From CAWIOX01 sp963837775 (lineage in GTDB: Bacteria; Pseudomonadota; Gammaproteobacteria; Burkholderiales; Burkholderiaceae_D), in the NCBI GenBank assembly GCA_963837775.1, contig CAWIOX010000008.1, positions 1 through 64,000 on the forward strand: a DNA stretch of 64,000 bases. The letters are read 5' to 3'. Below the pieces are notes generated by a model that did not search any database, was not told the origin of the DNA, and saw only the letters and a list, made by a program, of their open reading frames with translations. The position numbers were made by a program, and so were the translations under genes. Positions 19,363 through 29,119 of the stretch are shown here, piece by piece. The stretch's first letter is position 1. Each line of letters starts with the position of its first letter.

Positions 19363-20388
19363 TTAGAGCAGACGCTCTAGGATGCCGGCCGAATCGTGGG
19401 CGGCGCGGCGCAGACGATCGTTGATGCCCTGCCATGCATGATCCAGAGGCGGGGATTCGATCAGGATCAGGTCGGCGCCGATCGCATCCATCGCGCGCAG
19501 CGCCGCATACAGGCCGTAGGCATACCCTTCCGGCTCGGCCGGCAGTTCGCACTGGCCGTCGGCTTGCGGAGTCGTGCCGGCCGCATAACGTATCAGCGCG
19601 ATGCGGCGTCCGGCCTGATGCAGCTGCTGCACGGTCGCGGCCAGCTGGGCGGACCCGACCAGCGCGACCGCGGTGCGCGGTGCGTAATGGGCGGCCAGCG
19701 TGCCCGATGCGCGCGGTGCGGCCAGATCCGGCAGGCTAGGCATGGCGCCGATGACGGCCGCAATCTGCGCGGCGCTGATATGGCCGGGGCGCAGCAATAC
19801 CGGCCCGTGGGTTTCCAGACGCGACAAATCCAGAATGGTCGATTCGATCCCGACCGCGCTCTGGCCGCCTTCCAGGTCATCCGATCGCCGTTATTAACAG
19901 CGCTCATCGCCAAACTCATCCTGCACATGCTGCGCGGTGGTCGGGCTGACATGGCCGAATTTGTTGGCCGACGGCGCGGCCAGCCCGCCCTTGCCGCCCT
20001 TGAATTCGCGCAACAGCGCTTGCGCCACCGGATGCGACGGGCAGCGCAGGCCGATCGAATCCTGTCCGCCGGACACCGCATCGGGAATGTGCGGCGCGCG
20101 CTTCAGGATCAGCGTCAGCGGCCCGGGCCAGAACGCCTGCATCAGCGCCTGCGCTTGGGCCGGAATCGCCGTGACCCAATATCCGATATCGGCTTCCGGC
20201 GCGACGTGCACGATCACCGGATGATTGGCCGGGCGGCCTTTGGCCGCATAGATGTTGGCGACCGCCGCCGGGTTTTCCGCATCGGCGCCGAGCCCGTAGA
20301 CGGTTTCGGTCGGAAAAGCAACCAGGCCGCCGGCTTCAAGCATCCTGGCGGCCTGGCGGATATCGGTGGAAAAAGCGCTCATCGGCAA
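19363..20388 (-). CDS. tsaC: L-threonylcarbamoyladenylate synthase (Sua5/YrdC type), interrupted
   Basis: Reads leftward from ATG 20388. The YrdC domain (residues 1-160) has GGLVAFPTETVYGLGADAEN, AKGRPANHPVIVHV, WPGPLTLILKR and GLAAPSANKFGHVSPTTAQH. A linker with GGQSAVGIESTILDLSRLE leads to a Sua5 C-terminal domain ending AGILERLL. The enzyme makes threonylcarbamoyl-AMP from Thr, bicarbonate and ATP for tRNA t6A37. At 19891-19896 the frame holds two consecutive stops, TAATAA, yet the frame after them is the same. Either two compensating indels or true interruption is needed; the gene is normally essential, so error is likelier. Last gene of the pgk-pyk-fba-pur block. Confidence 0.85.
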
Positions 20389-20420
20389 ATTATTCAGTGT
20401 TGAAAAAGATTCAGGGCGTC

Positions 20421-20503
20421 AAAATATACTCCAGTGGGTATTTTTTGAGGCCCTTTAAATACCATGCGGGAAGATAGGTTAAATGACTTATACCCCCATC
20501 ATT
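20421..20503 (+). repeat. Dispersed intergenic repeat, copy 2
   Basis: Forward copy: left block AAATATACTCCAGTGGGTAT, CCCTTTAAATAC, core ATGCGGG, right block TATACCCCCATCATT. It lies inside the leftward pur-tsaC block, antisense to it, between the purC stop and the tsaC start. Confidence 0.8.
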
Positions 20504-20519
20504 CCCCTATTTAAAGCAG

Positions 20520-21399
20520 TCAGGCAGTGAGCAGGCGCAGGGCTTCCGCGTATTTCTCGCCGGTTTGCTGCGGCCACTTCGGCCGGCAGGCGCGGTGCCG
20601 GCGCCTTCTTGTCCCACGGCTGGGTTTCCAGCCAGTCGCGCACGAACTGCTTGTCGAACGACGGTGGCGACATGCCGACCTGGTAGCTGGCAGCCGGCCA
20701 GAAGCGCGACGAATCCGGGGTCAGGATTTCATCGATCAGATGGATCGTGCCGTTTGCATCGAGGCCGAATTCGAACTTGGTGTCGGCGATGATGATGCCC
20801 TTGGTCGCCGCATATTCGGCGGCCTGGGTGTACAGATTGATCGCCGCATCGCGCACCTGGCGGGCGATGTCGGCGCCGACGATTTTCTCGGCTTCTGCGA
20901 ACGAGATGTTTTCGTCATGCGCGCCCATCGGTGCCTTGGTCGATGGCGTGAAGATCGTTTCCGGCAGTTTTTGCGCTTCCTTCAGGCCGGCCGGCAGCGC
21001 GATGCCGCAGATCGCGCCGGTCTTCTGGTAATCCTTCCAGCCGGAACCGATGATGTAGCCGCGCACGATCGCCTCGATCGCCAGCGGCTTGAATTTCTTG
21101 ACGACGATCGCGCGGCCTTCGACCTGCTCGCGCTCTTCCGGCGTCACCACGGATTCCGGATCGATGCCGGTTTCGTGGTTCGGCATCAGATGGCCGAATT
21201 TCTTGAACCAGAAATTCGACATCGCGGTCAGGACCTTGCCCTTGTTCGGGATCGGATCGTCGAGGATCACGTCGAACGCCGACAGGCGATCGGTCTGGAT
21301 CACCAGCAGTTTGTCGTCGCCGACTGCGTAGATGTCGCGCACTTTGCCGCGATGCAGGAAAGGCAGGGATTTGATGTTTGTTTCTAACAGGCCGGACAT
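20520..21399 (-). CDS. purC: SAICAR synthase, frame break near the 3' end
   Basis: Leftward from ATG 21399 (MSGLLETNIKSLPFLHRGKV), with AAGGA just upstream. It contains GKVRDIYAVGDDKLLVIQTD, RGYIIGSGWKDYQKTG and FGLDANGTIHLIDEILTPDS. The conserved C-terminus TGEKYAEALRLLTA and its stop at 20520 are present but in another frame, joined near 20570; read uncorrected, the protein would run on to 20488. The enzyme couples CAIR and aspartate with ATP in purine synthesis. It lies 13 nt after purE in the same transcript. Confidence 0.93.
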
Positions 21400-21412
21400 G
21401 GTCATTCCTTAT

Positions 21413-21922
21413 TTAGTTCAGTTCAGGCAATTTGGCATTGCGTACTTTTTCCGCTTGCGCGGCGCGGAATGCGATCAGCTTGGCTTTCAGCTCGGCGTCA
21501 TGCAGCGCCAGCATCGCCACCACGGCCAGACCGGCATTGCCGGCACCGGCTTCGCCGATCGCCAGCGTCGCCACCGGAATGCCCTTGGGCATCTGCACTG
21601 TGGCCAGCAGCGAGTCCAGGCCTTTCATGTATTTCGACGGAATCGGTACCGCAAAGATCGGCAGGATGGTTTTCGATGCGACCACGCCGGCCAGATGCGC
21701 AGCACCGCCGGCACCGGCGATGAAGGCCTGGCAACCGCGCGCTTCCATGTCGGCCACCCATTCTTCCACTTCGGTCGGAGTGCGGTGTGCGGACAATGCG
21801 CGCGCCTCGTAACTGATGCCGAAGTCCTTGCAGACTTGCGCCGCTTCCTTCATCACGTCCCAATCGGAAGTGGAGCCCATGACGATACCGACCAGTGTTT
21901 TTTCTGCCATTTCATTCACCAT
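21413..21922 (-). CDS. purE: N5-carboxyaminoimidazole ribonucleotide mutase
   Basis: 169 residues. GIVMGSTSDWDVMKEAAQVC binds the substrate phosphate, SAHRTP carries the catalytic His, and FIAGAGGAAHLAGVVASKT and QMPKGIPVATLAIG complete the class I PurE fold. It moves the carboxyl group of N5-CAIR to give CAIR. Its usual partner purK, which makes N5-CAIR, is not in the window. Start at ATG 21922; ATG 21910 (MAEKTLVGIVM) is an alternative. Confidence 0.94.
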   Translation of the reverse strand: MVNEMAEKTLVGIVMGSTSDWDVMKEAAQVCKDFGISYEARALSAHRTPTEVEEWVADMEARGCQAFIAGAGGAAHLAGVVASKTILPIFAVPIPSKYMKGLDSLLATVQMPKGIPVATLAIGEAGAGNAGLAVVAMLALHDAELKAKLIAFRAAQAEKVRNAKLPELN

Positions 21923-21947
21923 AAATTGATTTAATCAAACGAATCAA

Positions 21948-21990
21948 CCACAAAGGGCACGGAGAAGCTTGTTCTCCATGCCCTTTGTGG
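21948..21990. terminator. Long imperfect hairpin between fba and purE
   Basis: 19-bp arms with one mismatch (CCACAAAGGGCACGGAGAA and its near complement) around a 5-nt loop. It follows the fba stop in the direction of transcription and precedes purE by about 25 nt. No T tract is present, so it may be an RNA-processing or attenuation element rather than a terminator. Confidence 0.45.
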
Positions 21991-22006
21991 CGGGTTTAAG
22001 GCCGAA

Positions 22007-23071
22007 TTATTTCACAATTTGCGATAACTCGCCTTTCTTGTACTTCTCGGCCATTTTTTCCAGCGGGATCGGCTTGATCTTCGCAGCCTGGCCTTCGCAG
22101 CCGAATGCCAGATAACGCGCCTTGCAAACATTCATCGCGGCTTCGCGGGCCGGCTTCAGGTAATCGCGCGGATCGAACTTGGACGGGTTCTCGAACAGGT
22201 AACGACGGATCGCGCCGGTCATCGCCAGGCGGATGTCGGTATCGATGTTGATCTTGCGCACGCCGTGCTTGATGCCTTCCAGGATCTCTTCGACCGGCAC
22301 GCCGTAGGTTTCCTTCATGTCGCCGCCGAATTCGCGGATTTCGGCCAGCAGTTCCTGCGGCACCGAGACTGAGCCGTGCATCACCAGATGGGTGTTCGGG
22401 ATGCGGGCGTGGATTTCCTTGATGCGGTCGATCGCCAGGATGTCGCCGGTCGGCTTGCGCGAGAACTTGTACGCGCCGTGCGAAGTGCCGATCGCGATCG
22501 CCAGCGCGTCGCATTGGGTGCGGGCCACGAAATCCGCGGCTTGCGCGACATCGGTGAGCAACTGCTCGCGGGTCATCTTGCCGTCCGCGCCGTGACCGTC
22601 TTCCTTGTCGCCCATCATGGTTTCCAGCGAACCGAGCACGCCCAGTTCGGCTTCGACCGTGACGCCGATCGCATGCGAGAACTTGACCACTTCGCGCGAC
22701 ACTTCCAGGTTGTATTCATAGCTGGCGACATTCTTGCCGTCTTCCAGCAGCGAGCCGTCCATCATCACCGAGGTGAAGCCGGAACGGATCGCGGCCATGC
22801 AGACTGCCGGCGACTGGCCGTGATCCTGATGCATGACGACCGGGATGTGCGGATAGGCTTCGACTGCCGCTTCGATCAGATGGCGCAGGAAGGCTTCGCC
22901 GGCAAATTTGCGGGCGCCGGCGGAAGCTTGCATGATGACCGGCGCGCCGACTGCATCGGCAGCCTGCATGATGGCGGTGACTTGTTCCAGATTGTTGACA
23001 TTGAATGCCGGCAAACCATAACCGTTTTCAGCGGCGTGGTCGAGCAGTTGACGCATGGATACGAGTGCCAT
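22007..23071 (-). CDS. fba: Class II fructose-1,6-bisphosphate aldolase
   Basis: 354 residues, the class IIB subtype often called the Calvin-cycle form. Metal and catalytic residues are in VVMHQDHGQS, EAELGVLGSLE, IGTSHGAYKF, LVMHGSVSVP and KINIDTDIRLA. It cleaves fructose-1,6-bisphosphate into two triose phosphates using zinc. It lies 21 nt downstream of the pyk stop in the glycolytic block and ahead of purE. Confidence 0.96.
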   Translation of the reverse strand: MALVSMRQLLDHAAENGYGLPAFNVNNLEQVTAIMQAADAVGAPVIMQASAGARKFAGEAFLRHLIEAAVEAYPHIPVVMHQDHGQSPAVCMAAIRSGFTSVMMDGSLLEDGKNVASYEYNLEVSREVVKFSHAIGVTVEAELGVLGSLETMMGDKEDGHGADGKMTREQLLTDVAQAADFVARTQCDALAIAIGTSHGAYKFSRKPTGDILAIDRIKEIHARIPNTHLVMHGSVSVPQELLAEIREFGGDMKETYGVPVEEILEGIKHGVRKINIDTDIRLAMTGAIRRYLFENPSKFDPRDYLKPAREAAMNVCKARYLAFGCEGQAAKIKPIPLEKMAEKYKKGELSQIVK

Positions 23072-23092
23072 GTTGTTCTCCAGATAAAAAAA

Positions 23093-24527
23093 TCAGTATT
23101 CGCCGACCTTGACGATTTTCAGCGCATTGGTGCCGCCGATCTGTCCCATCGGGTCGCCCCAGGTCACGACGATCAAATCCCCTATTTGCACCACGCCCTT
23201 GGCCAGCAGCATGTCCTGCACCGCGCGCAACGCCTGTTCGCGGTCGGTCGATGCTGCCAGTTCCAGTGTACGCACATTGCGGTACAGCGCAACCTTGCGT
23301 TGGGTCGCAATGCTCGGCGTGATGCGCGAAAATAGGCATGTCAATATTGTGGCGGCTCATCCACAGCGCGGTCGAGCCGGATTCGGTCAATGCGGCGATC
23401 GCCTTCACGCGCAGATGATGTGCGGTAAATAGTGCGCCATACGCAATCGACTGGTCAACCCGGGTGAATTGCAGGTTGAGGAAATCGGCATCGAGCTTGC
23501 AGACGTCCGATTTTTCCGCTTCCAGGCAGATCGCCGCCATCGCCGCCACCGTCTCGATCGGATATTTGCCGGAAGCGGTTTCGGCCGAGGTCATCACCGC
23601 ATCGGTGCCGTCCAGCACCGCATTGGCGACGTCGGACACTTCGGCCCGGGTCGGCACTGCGTTGACGATCATCGATTCCATCATCTGGGTCGCGGTGATC
23701 GCGATCTTGTTGGACGCGCGCGCCATCCTGATCATGCGCTTTTGCAGCGCGGGCACCGCCGCATTGCCGACTTCGACCGCCAGATCGCCGCGCGCAACCA
23801 TGATGCCGTCGGATGCGTTCAGGATTTCCTGCAATACCGGAATCGCCTCGGCACGCTCGATCTTGGCGATCATCATCGGCTTGTGGCCATAGGGCTCACC
23901 GGCGATATTCGCGAGCTGGCGCGCCATTTCCATGTCGGTGGCATTTTTCGGGAACGATACCGCGACGTAATCGGCCTTGAAACTCATCGCGGTCTTGATG
24001 TCTTCCATGTCCTTGGCGGTCAGCGCCGGCGCCGACAGCCCGCCGCCCTGACGGTTGATGCCCTTGTTGTTGGACAGCTCGCCGCCGATCCTGACCGTGG
24101 TATGGATTGCACTGCCGACAATCTTTTCCACCACCAGCACGATCAGGCCGTCGTTCAACAACAGTACGTCAGCCGGCTTCAGGTCGCGCGGCAGCGCCTT
24201 GTAATCGAGGCCGACGCGCTGCTGGTTGCCCAGTTCGCAGGCGGCGTCGAGGATGAACGGCTCGCCTTCCGCCAGTTCGATCTTGCCGTTCTCGAACTTG
24301 CCGATGCGGATCTTCGGGCCTTGCAGGTCGGCCATGATCGCGACTTCGCGGCCGCAGGCGGCAGCCGCCTGCCGCACCAGGCTGGCGCGGTCGATATGGT
24401 CCTGCGCCTTGCCGTGCGAAAAATTCAAACGCACCACATCCACCCCCGCTGTGAACATGCGGGTCAGGGTAACCAGGTCACTCGATGCCGGGCCGATAGT
24501 CGCGACGATTTTTGTGGCACGGGGCAT
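23093..24527 (-). CDS. pyk: Pyruvate kinase, one frame break
   Basis: Leftward from ATG 24527. The TIM barrel shows RLNFSHGKAQDHIDR, IMADLQGPKIRIGKF and the K+/Mg site with GIMVARGDLAVEVGNA. The frame breaks near 23335: SRHNIDMPIFA is followed in the next frame by RITPSIATQRKVALYRNVRT, the normal C-terminal allosteric domain, ending at 23093 with ALKIVKVGEY. About 478 codons, normal length. It converts PEP and ADP to pyruvate and ATP. One indel restores the gene. Confidence 0.94.
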
Positions 24528-24565
24528 CGAGTTCTCCTTGGATGTTTTTGTTATTTTAGTTGCAA

Positions 24566-25759
24566 TTATTGTTGTGCGCGCTGCAGCAGTATTTCGACTG
24601 CCGGCAGGGTCTTGCCTTCCAGGAATTCAAGGAAGGCGCCGCCGCCGGTCGAGATATAGCCGATCTTGTCGGTAATGTCGTATTTCGCGATCGCCGCCAG
24701 CGTATCGCCGCCGCCGGCAATCGAGAATGCCTTGGAATTGGCAATCGCCAGCGCCAGCGTCTTGGTGCCCTCGCCGAACTGGTCGAACTCGAACACGCCG
24801 ACCGGACCGTTCCAGACGATGGTGCCGGCTTGCGCAATTTGCGCGGCCAGCAGCGCGGCGGTTTGCGGCCCGATGTCGAGAATCATGTCGTCGTCGGCCA
24901 CATCCTTGACGTCTTTGACGGTGGCCACTGCAGTCGGCGAAAATTCCTTGGCGCACACCACGTCGCTCGGGATCGGCACCGACGCGCCGCGCTTGGCCAT
25001 CATTTCGATGATGGCCTTGGCTTCGTCGACCAGATCGGCTTCCGCCAGCGATTTGCCGATCTTCAGTCCGGCTGCCAGCATGAAGGTGTTGGCGATGCCG
25101 CCGCCGACGATCAGGTTATCGACCTTGTCGGCCAGCGCTTTCAGGATGGTCAGTTTGCTCGACACCTTGGAACCGGCCACGATCGCCACCAGTGGACGGG
25201 CCGGTTGGCCCAGCGCCTTGCCCAGCGCATCCAGTTCGGCCGCCAGCAAGGGGCCGGCACAGGCGATCGGCGCGAACTTGGCGATGCCGTGGGTGCTGGC
25301 TTCGGCCCGGTGCGCGGTGCCGAATGCGTCATTCACATAGATGTCGCACAGCTTGGCCATTTTTTGCGCCAGTTCATCGCTATTCTTCTTCTCGCCCTGG
25401 TTGACGCGGCAGTTTTCCAGCAGCACGACCTGGCCTGGCGCGACGTCGACGCCGTCCAGCCAGTTTTGCAGCAACGGCACCGGCTGCCCCAGCAGTTCGG
25501 ACAGGCGCTGCGCGACCGGCGCCAGCGTATCGGCCGGCTTGAATTCCCCTTCGGTCGGGCGACCCAGATGCGAAGTGACCATCACTGCGGCACCCGCCTT
25601 GAGCGCGTCGCGGATCGCCGGCACCGAAGCGCGAATCCGCGTATCTTCGGTGATCTTGCCGCTATCGTCCTGCGGCACGTTGAGATCGGCGCGGATAAAG
25701 ACGCGTTTGCCTGCGAGTTCGTTGCGCGAGATAAGGTCACTCAGTCGATTGAATTGCAT
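24566..25759 (-). CDS. pgk: Phosphoglycerate kinase
   Basis: 397 residues, intact. RVFIRADLNVPQD, VTSHLGRPTEGEF, the hinge region and the C-terminal nucleotide loop GGGDTLAAIAKYD are all present. It transfers phosphate between 1,3-bisphosphoglycerate and ADP. First gene of the leftward block pgk-pyk-fba-purE-purC-tsaC, so the promoter should lie in 25760-25865. Confidence 0.97.
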   Translation of the reverse strand: MQFNRLSDLISRNELAGKRVFIRADLNVPQDDSGKITEDTRIRASVPAIRDALKAGAAVMVTSHLGRPTEGEFKPADTLAPVAQRLSELLGQPVPLLQNWLDGVDVAPGQVVLLENCRVNQGEKKNSDELAQKMAKLCDIYVNDAFGTAHRAEASTHGIAKFAPIACAGPLLAAELDALGKALGQPARPLVAIVAGSKVSSKLTILKALADKVDNLIVGGGIANTFMLAAGLKIGKSLAEADLVDEAKAIIEMMAKRGASVPIPSDVVCAKEFSPTAVATVKDVKDVADDDMILDIGPQTAALLAAQIAQAGTIVWNGPVGVFEFDQFGEGTKTLALAIANSKAFSIAGGGDTLAAIAKYDITDKIGYISTGGGAFLEFLEGKTLPAVEILLQRAQQ

Positions 25760-25865
25760 GTCTGCCCTGATACGGTCGGAGGAAAAGTCGCTATTTTACC
25801 GCAGCGCGCGTGCTCAAAAACCGTTTTTCTGCCGGCGAAAAATTCACCATGCCTGACGACAAACT

Positions 25866-26189
25866 TCAGAACAGCAAACGGAATGCGGTAAACAAGGCCA
25901 TCCCGACCACGATCGTGCCCAGCAAGTGGCGGGTCGACACAAAAAACAGGGCGGCGCCGATCGCTGCCAGCAGCTTCGGATTGGCCCAGGCGAAACTGAC
26001 GCTGCCGCCGGACAGCAGCAGGTCGGGCGCGATGATCGCGGCCAGCGCGGCGGCCGGCGCGTAACGCAGCGCATGCTGGACTTTGGGCGGGAATTTGACT
26101 GCATCCCCCAGCAAAAAGAAAGAGCTGCGCGTGATGATCGTCGCCAGCGTCAACAAGCCGATGGTAATCCAGGTATCGAGCGAATTCAT
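25866..26189 (-). CDS. azlD: Branched-chain amino acid exporter small subunit
   Basis: 107 residues with four hydrophobic helices (ITIGLLTLATIITRSSFFLL and on; YAPAAALAAIIAPDLLL; final FFVSTRHLLGTIVVGMALFT). ALRYAPAAALAAIIAP is the AzlD hallmark. The start overlaps the azlC stop by ATGA, so translation is coupled. With AzlC it forms an LIV-E type exporter for branched-chain amino acids. Confidence 0.92.
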   Translation of the reverse strand: MNSLDTWITIGLLTLATIITRSSFFLLGDAVKFPPKVQHALRYAPAAALAAIIAPDLLLSGGSVSFAWANPKLLAAIGAALFFVSTRHLLGTIVVGMALFTAFRLLF

Positions 26190-26950
26190 GCCTTGTCCTT
26201 ATCTATCACGGTGTCGATCAGCATCGCCACGATCATCCCGAGCACCACCGCCAGCAACAAGCCTAGCCGGTACGGCAAGCCTGCCGCCAGCAGCGCGACC
26301 ACGCTGGCCACCACCACCCCGCCCAGCGCGGCTGAATTGATGATGAGCGGGATCATGATTGCCAGCAAAGCCAGGGTACCGGCAAAACCGACGCCCCAAC
26401 TCTCGGGAATCTGGCTCGCCAGCAGGATGCCGGCCACCGCACCAACCTGCCAGGCGCACCAGTTCGGATAAGCGATGCCATTAAAAAAGCCGACCTTGCC
26501 CTGCGGCTGATACAGCGTCTCGGCCGGAAAGCGGCGCGGAAAGAACGCCATCGTCAGGTCGGCGGTGAAATAGCCATGCCAGATCCGCTGATACCAGCGC
26601 AGATGCGAAAAATGCGGGCCGATCGCCGCGCCGAAAATGACAAAGCGCAAATTGACCACCAGCGCGGTGGCGAACACCACCCACACCGGCGCATTGGCCA
26701 TCATCAGCGGCAACGCGGCCAGTTGCGCCGAACCGGCAAACACCAGAAACGTCATCCCCAGCGCCTGCCACAGGGTCAGGCCGGACTTGACCATCGCCAT
26801 GCCCGACACCAGACCCCAGGCCAGGATGCCCGGCATGGTGGCGGCCGACAATTTGAACGCCTCGCTGAATGCCGCCTTTTCGACGGTACGCGCGGCCTGA
26901 GTTTCATCGGAGGAAACCGATGCCGGGACTTGTCTGTCCATCGCTTGCAT
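26186..26950 (-). CDS. azlC: Branched-chain amino acid exporter large subunit
   Basis: 254 residues. FAGSAQLAALPLMMANAPVW and the VVNLRFVIFGAAIGPHF segment are typical of AzlC/YgaZ. Several hydrophobic helices follow a hydrophilic N-terminus of about 30 residues. It is divergent from ilvE, with 148 bp between the starts. Export of valine, leucine or isoleucine beside their transaminase gene fits a role in controlling the pool of these amino acids. Confidence 0.93.
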   Translation of the reverse strand: MQAMDRQVPASVSSDETQAARTVEKAAFSEAFKLSAATMPGILAWGLVSGMAMVKSGLTLWQALGMTFLVFAGSAQLAALPLMMANAPVWVVFATALVVNLRFVIFGAAIGPHFSHLRWYQRIWHGYFTADLTMAFFPRRFPAETLYQPQGKVGFFNGIAYPNWCAWQVGAVAGILLASQIPESWGVGFAGTLALLAIMIPLIINSAALGGVVVASVVALLAAGLPYRLGLLLAVVLGMIVAMLIDTVIDKDKA

Positions 26951-27098
26951 GCTGCTTTTTCACCTTATACGGGATGCCGGCAGGCCCCTGCTGCGCAGAT
27001 GCCGCCTAAAATTTAACGTTCCATTCTACCGACGAACTTTCCAAGCTGCCTGAATCCGTTAAAATCGAGGACTAGCTACCTTATTCGGAGAATGCGCC

Positions 27099-28019
27099 AT
27101 GTCCATGGACGACCGCGACGGGAAAATTTGGAAAGACGGCAAACTGGTCGAGTGGCGCGATGCCACGCTGCACGTGCTGACCCATTCCTTGCACTACGGC
27201 ATGGCCGTGTTTGAAGGCGTGCGCGCCTACCAGACGCCGCAAGGCACCGCGATCTTCCGCCTGCAAGAGCACACCCAGCGCCTGCTGAATTCGGCCAAGA
27301 TCTTCCAGATGGTGGTGCCTTACACGATGGAAACCCTGATCGACGCGCAAAAACAGGTGGTGCGCGAGAACCAGCTCGAATCCTGCTACCTGCGTCCGCT
27401 GATCTGGATCGGCTCCGAAAAACTCGGCATCGCCGCCAAAGGCAACACCATCCACGTCGCGATCGCCGCCTGGCCGTGGGGCGCGTATCTGGGCGAAGAA
27501 GGGATGGCCAAGGGCATACGCGTGAAGACCTCGTCCTTCACCCGCCACCACGTCAATGTCTCGATGGTGCGCGCCAAGGCGTCCGGCTATTACATCAACT
27601 CGATCCTGGCCAACCAGGAAGCGCTGACCGACGGCTACGACGAGGCGCTGCTGCTCGACACCGACGGCTACGTGTCCGAAGGCTCGGGCGAGAACGTGTT
27701 CATCGTCAAGAACGGCAAGCTTTACACGCCCGACCTGGCGTCCTGCCTGGACGGCATCACGCGCGACGCGGTGCTGACGATGGCGCGCGACCTCGGCATC
27801 GCCGTGATCGAAAAACGCATCACGCGCGACGAGATGTACTGCTGCGACGAAGCCTTCTTCACCGGCACCGCGGCCGAAGTCACGCCGATCCGCGAACTGG
27901 ACAACCGCCAGATCGGCGCCGGCCAGCGCGGTCCGATCACCGAAAAACTGCAGACACTGTTTTTCGACGTAGTGGCCGGCCGCGCACCGCAATACCAGCA
28001 CTGGCTGACGCTGGTTTAA
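27099..28019 (+). CDS. ilvE: Branched-chain amino acid aminotransferase
   Basis: 306 residues, class IV PLP fold. HSLHYGMAVFEGVRAYQTPQ, the PLP lysine in VRAKASGYYINSILANQEAL, and SGENVFIVKNGKLYTPDL are present, with GITRDAVLTMARDLG near the C-terminus. It catalyses the last step of Val, Leu and Ile synthesis. A GGAG motif lies about 9 nt before the ATG at 27099. The CHCC zinc-finger gene follows 77 nt downstream. Confidence 0.96.
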   Translation: MSMDDRDGKIWKDGKLVEWRDATLHVLTHSLHYGMAVFEGVRAYQTPQGTAIFRLQEHTQRLLNSAKIFQMVVPYTMETLIDAQKQVVRENQLESCYLRPLIWIGSEKLGIAAKGNTIHVAIAAWPWGAYLGEEGMAKGIRVKTSSFTRHHVNVSMVRAKASGYYINSILANQEALTDGYDEALLLDTDGYVSEGSGENVFIVKNGKLYTPDLASCLDGITRDAVLTMARDLGIAVIEKRITRDEMYCCDEAFFTGTAAEVTPIRELDNRQIGAGQRGPITEKLQTLFFDVVAGRAPQYQHWLTLV

Positions 28020-28096
28020 CTTTTTTAATCAAGCAGCGGGTTTGCGCCCGCATCGAAAACTGACAGCGGGGCGACCCGCATTACGGAGAAAATAGC

Positions 28097-28315
28097 ATGA
28101 GTGCAGCACCAGCAACGAACACAAGCAACGCAGCAATGTCCGTCGTCGAACTGGGCGCAGGCGATCTGCCGGCAGTATGCCCCAGCGTGGCGATGCCGCT
28201 GTGGTCGTCCCATCCGCGCGTCTACCTCGACCTGTCGCATGACGGCAAGGCCAAATGCCCGTATTGCGGCACGCTGTACCAGCTCAAGCCGGGCACCGTG
28301 CTGAAAGCGCACTGA
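28097..28315 (+). CDS. CHCC-type zinc-finger protein
   Basis: 72 residues. A Cys near residue 32, then WSSHPRVYLDL, then AKCPYCGTLYQLKPG form the C-H-C-C pattern of the zf-CHCC family, related to the NDUFS6 domain of complex I. ACGGAG lies just before the ATG. Its role in bacteria is not established; in Burkholderiales it often follows ilvE, as here. Confidence 0.85.
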   Translation: MSAAPATNTSNAAMSVVELGAGDLPAVCPSVAMPLWSSHPRVYLDLSHDGKAKCPYCGTLYQLKPGTVLKAH

Positions 28316-28390
28316 GCCGATGCCCTCAGCGGGCGCTTGATTTCACCGGCAGCCGTTCGCGCTGAGGACCGCATCGCCCCGCCTACTCTC

Positions 28391-28476
28391 AAAAATACCG
28401 GGAGTATGCATTTAAACCACTCATCTGCCGCACAATTCTAGTGGCAGCACAATACATACCCTATGGGGTATATATA
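28391..28476 (-). repeat. Dispersed intergenic repeat, copy 3
   Basis: Reverse copy; on the minus strand it reads TATACCCCATAGGGTATGTA, GAATTGTGCGGCAG, GCATACTCCCGGTATTTTT. Its right edge is 17 nt before the ATG of the NTF2-like gene, so it forms most of that gene's leader. Confidence 0.78.
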
Positions 28477-28493
28477 AGCCAACTGGAGCTGCC

Positions 28494-28922
28494 ATGGCAG
28501 TCAAAAAACTCTTGCACGGAAGCGCCGCAGAAACAGAAAGCGCCTTTTATGACGCGATCAACCGGGCCGATCTTGATGGCTTGATGGCGCTATGGGCCGA
28601 AGAGGACGACATCACCTGCATCCATCCCGGCGCACCGCGCCTGATCGGACATGCCGCCATCCGCGCATCGTGGGCGGCGCTTTTCGAGCGCGGCAGCATC
28701 CGCATTCGCCCGGCGCAACTGCATTCGACCCACAACCTGATGACCGCGGTCCACAGCATCATCGAGGAAATCCAGCACCGCAAGGATGATCAAAGCGAGA
28801 TCCACATCCTGTGCACCAACGTGTACGTCAATACCCCGCTGGGCTGGCGCATCGTCTCCCGTCACGCCTCGGTCGCGCCGGGACTGGCCCCGGCCGGACC
28901 AGCGCCGGCAATGCTGCATTAA
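28494..28922 (+). CDS. NTF2-like / SnoaL-fold protein
   Basis: 142 residues, cone-shaped alpha+beta fold of the SnoaL/DUF4440 group: AETESAFYDAINRADLDGLM, ALWAEEDDITCIHPGAPRLI, and VNTPLGWRIVSRHASVAPG at the end. Such proteins may be isomerases or simply ligand-binding; no catalytic set is certain. TGGAG lies 8-12 nt upstream of ATG 28494. The dispersed repeat ends just upstream. Confidence 0.78.
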   Translation: MAVKKLLHGSAAETESAFYDAINRADLDGLMALWAEEDDITCIHPGAPRLIGHAAIRASWAALFERGSIRIRPAQLHSTHNLMTAVHSIIEEIQHRKDDQSEIHILCTNVYVNTPLGWRIVSRHASVAPGLAPAGPAPAMLH

Positions 28923-29119
28923 GCAAGCAATTTCAAAAAACCAGTCATTTTGAATGCAGGCAGAAATGACGCGCAACCAGGTCGCGCGCCGCAGTGCCGG
29001 GCAGCTTTCAGGGACTGGAACTCCTTGCGCAAGCAGACTAACAAGGCAAGCGCCATTTTCGCCAGAACTTGTGCTTTCTCAAGTACCGCCAGCGCGCGAT
29101 GCAGGAATATTGAATCATT

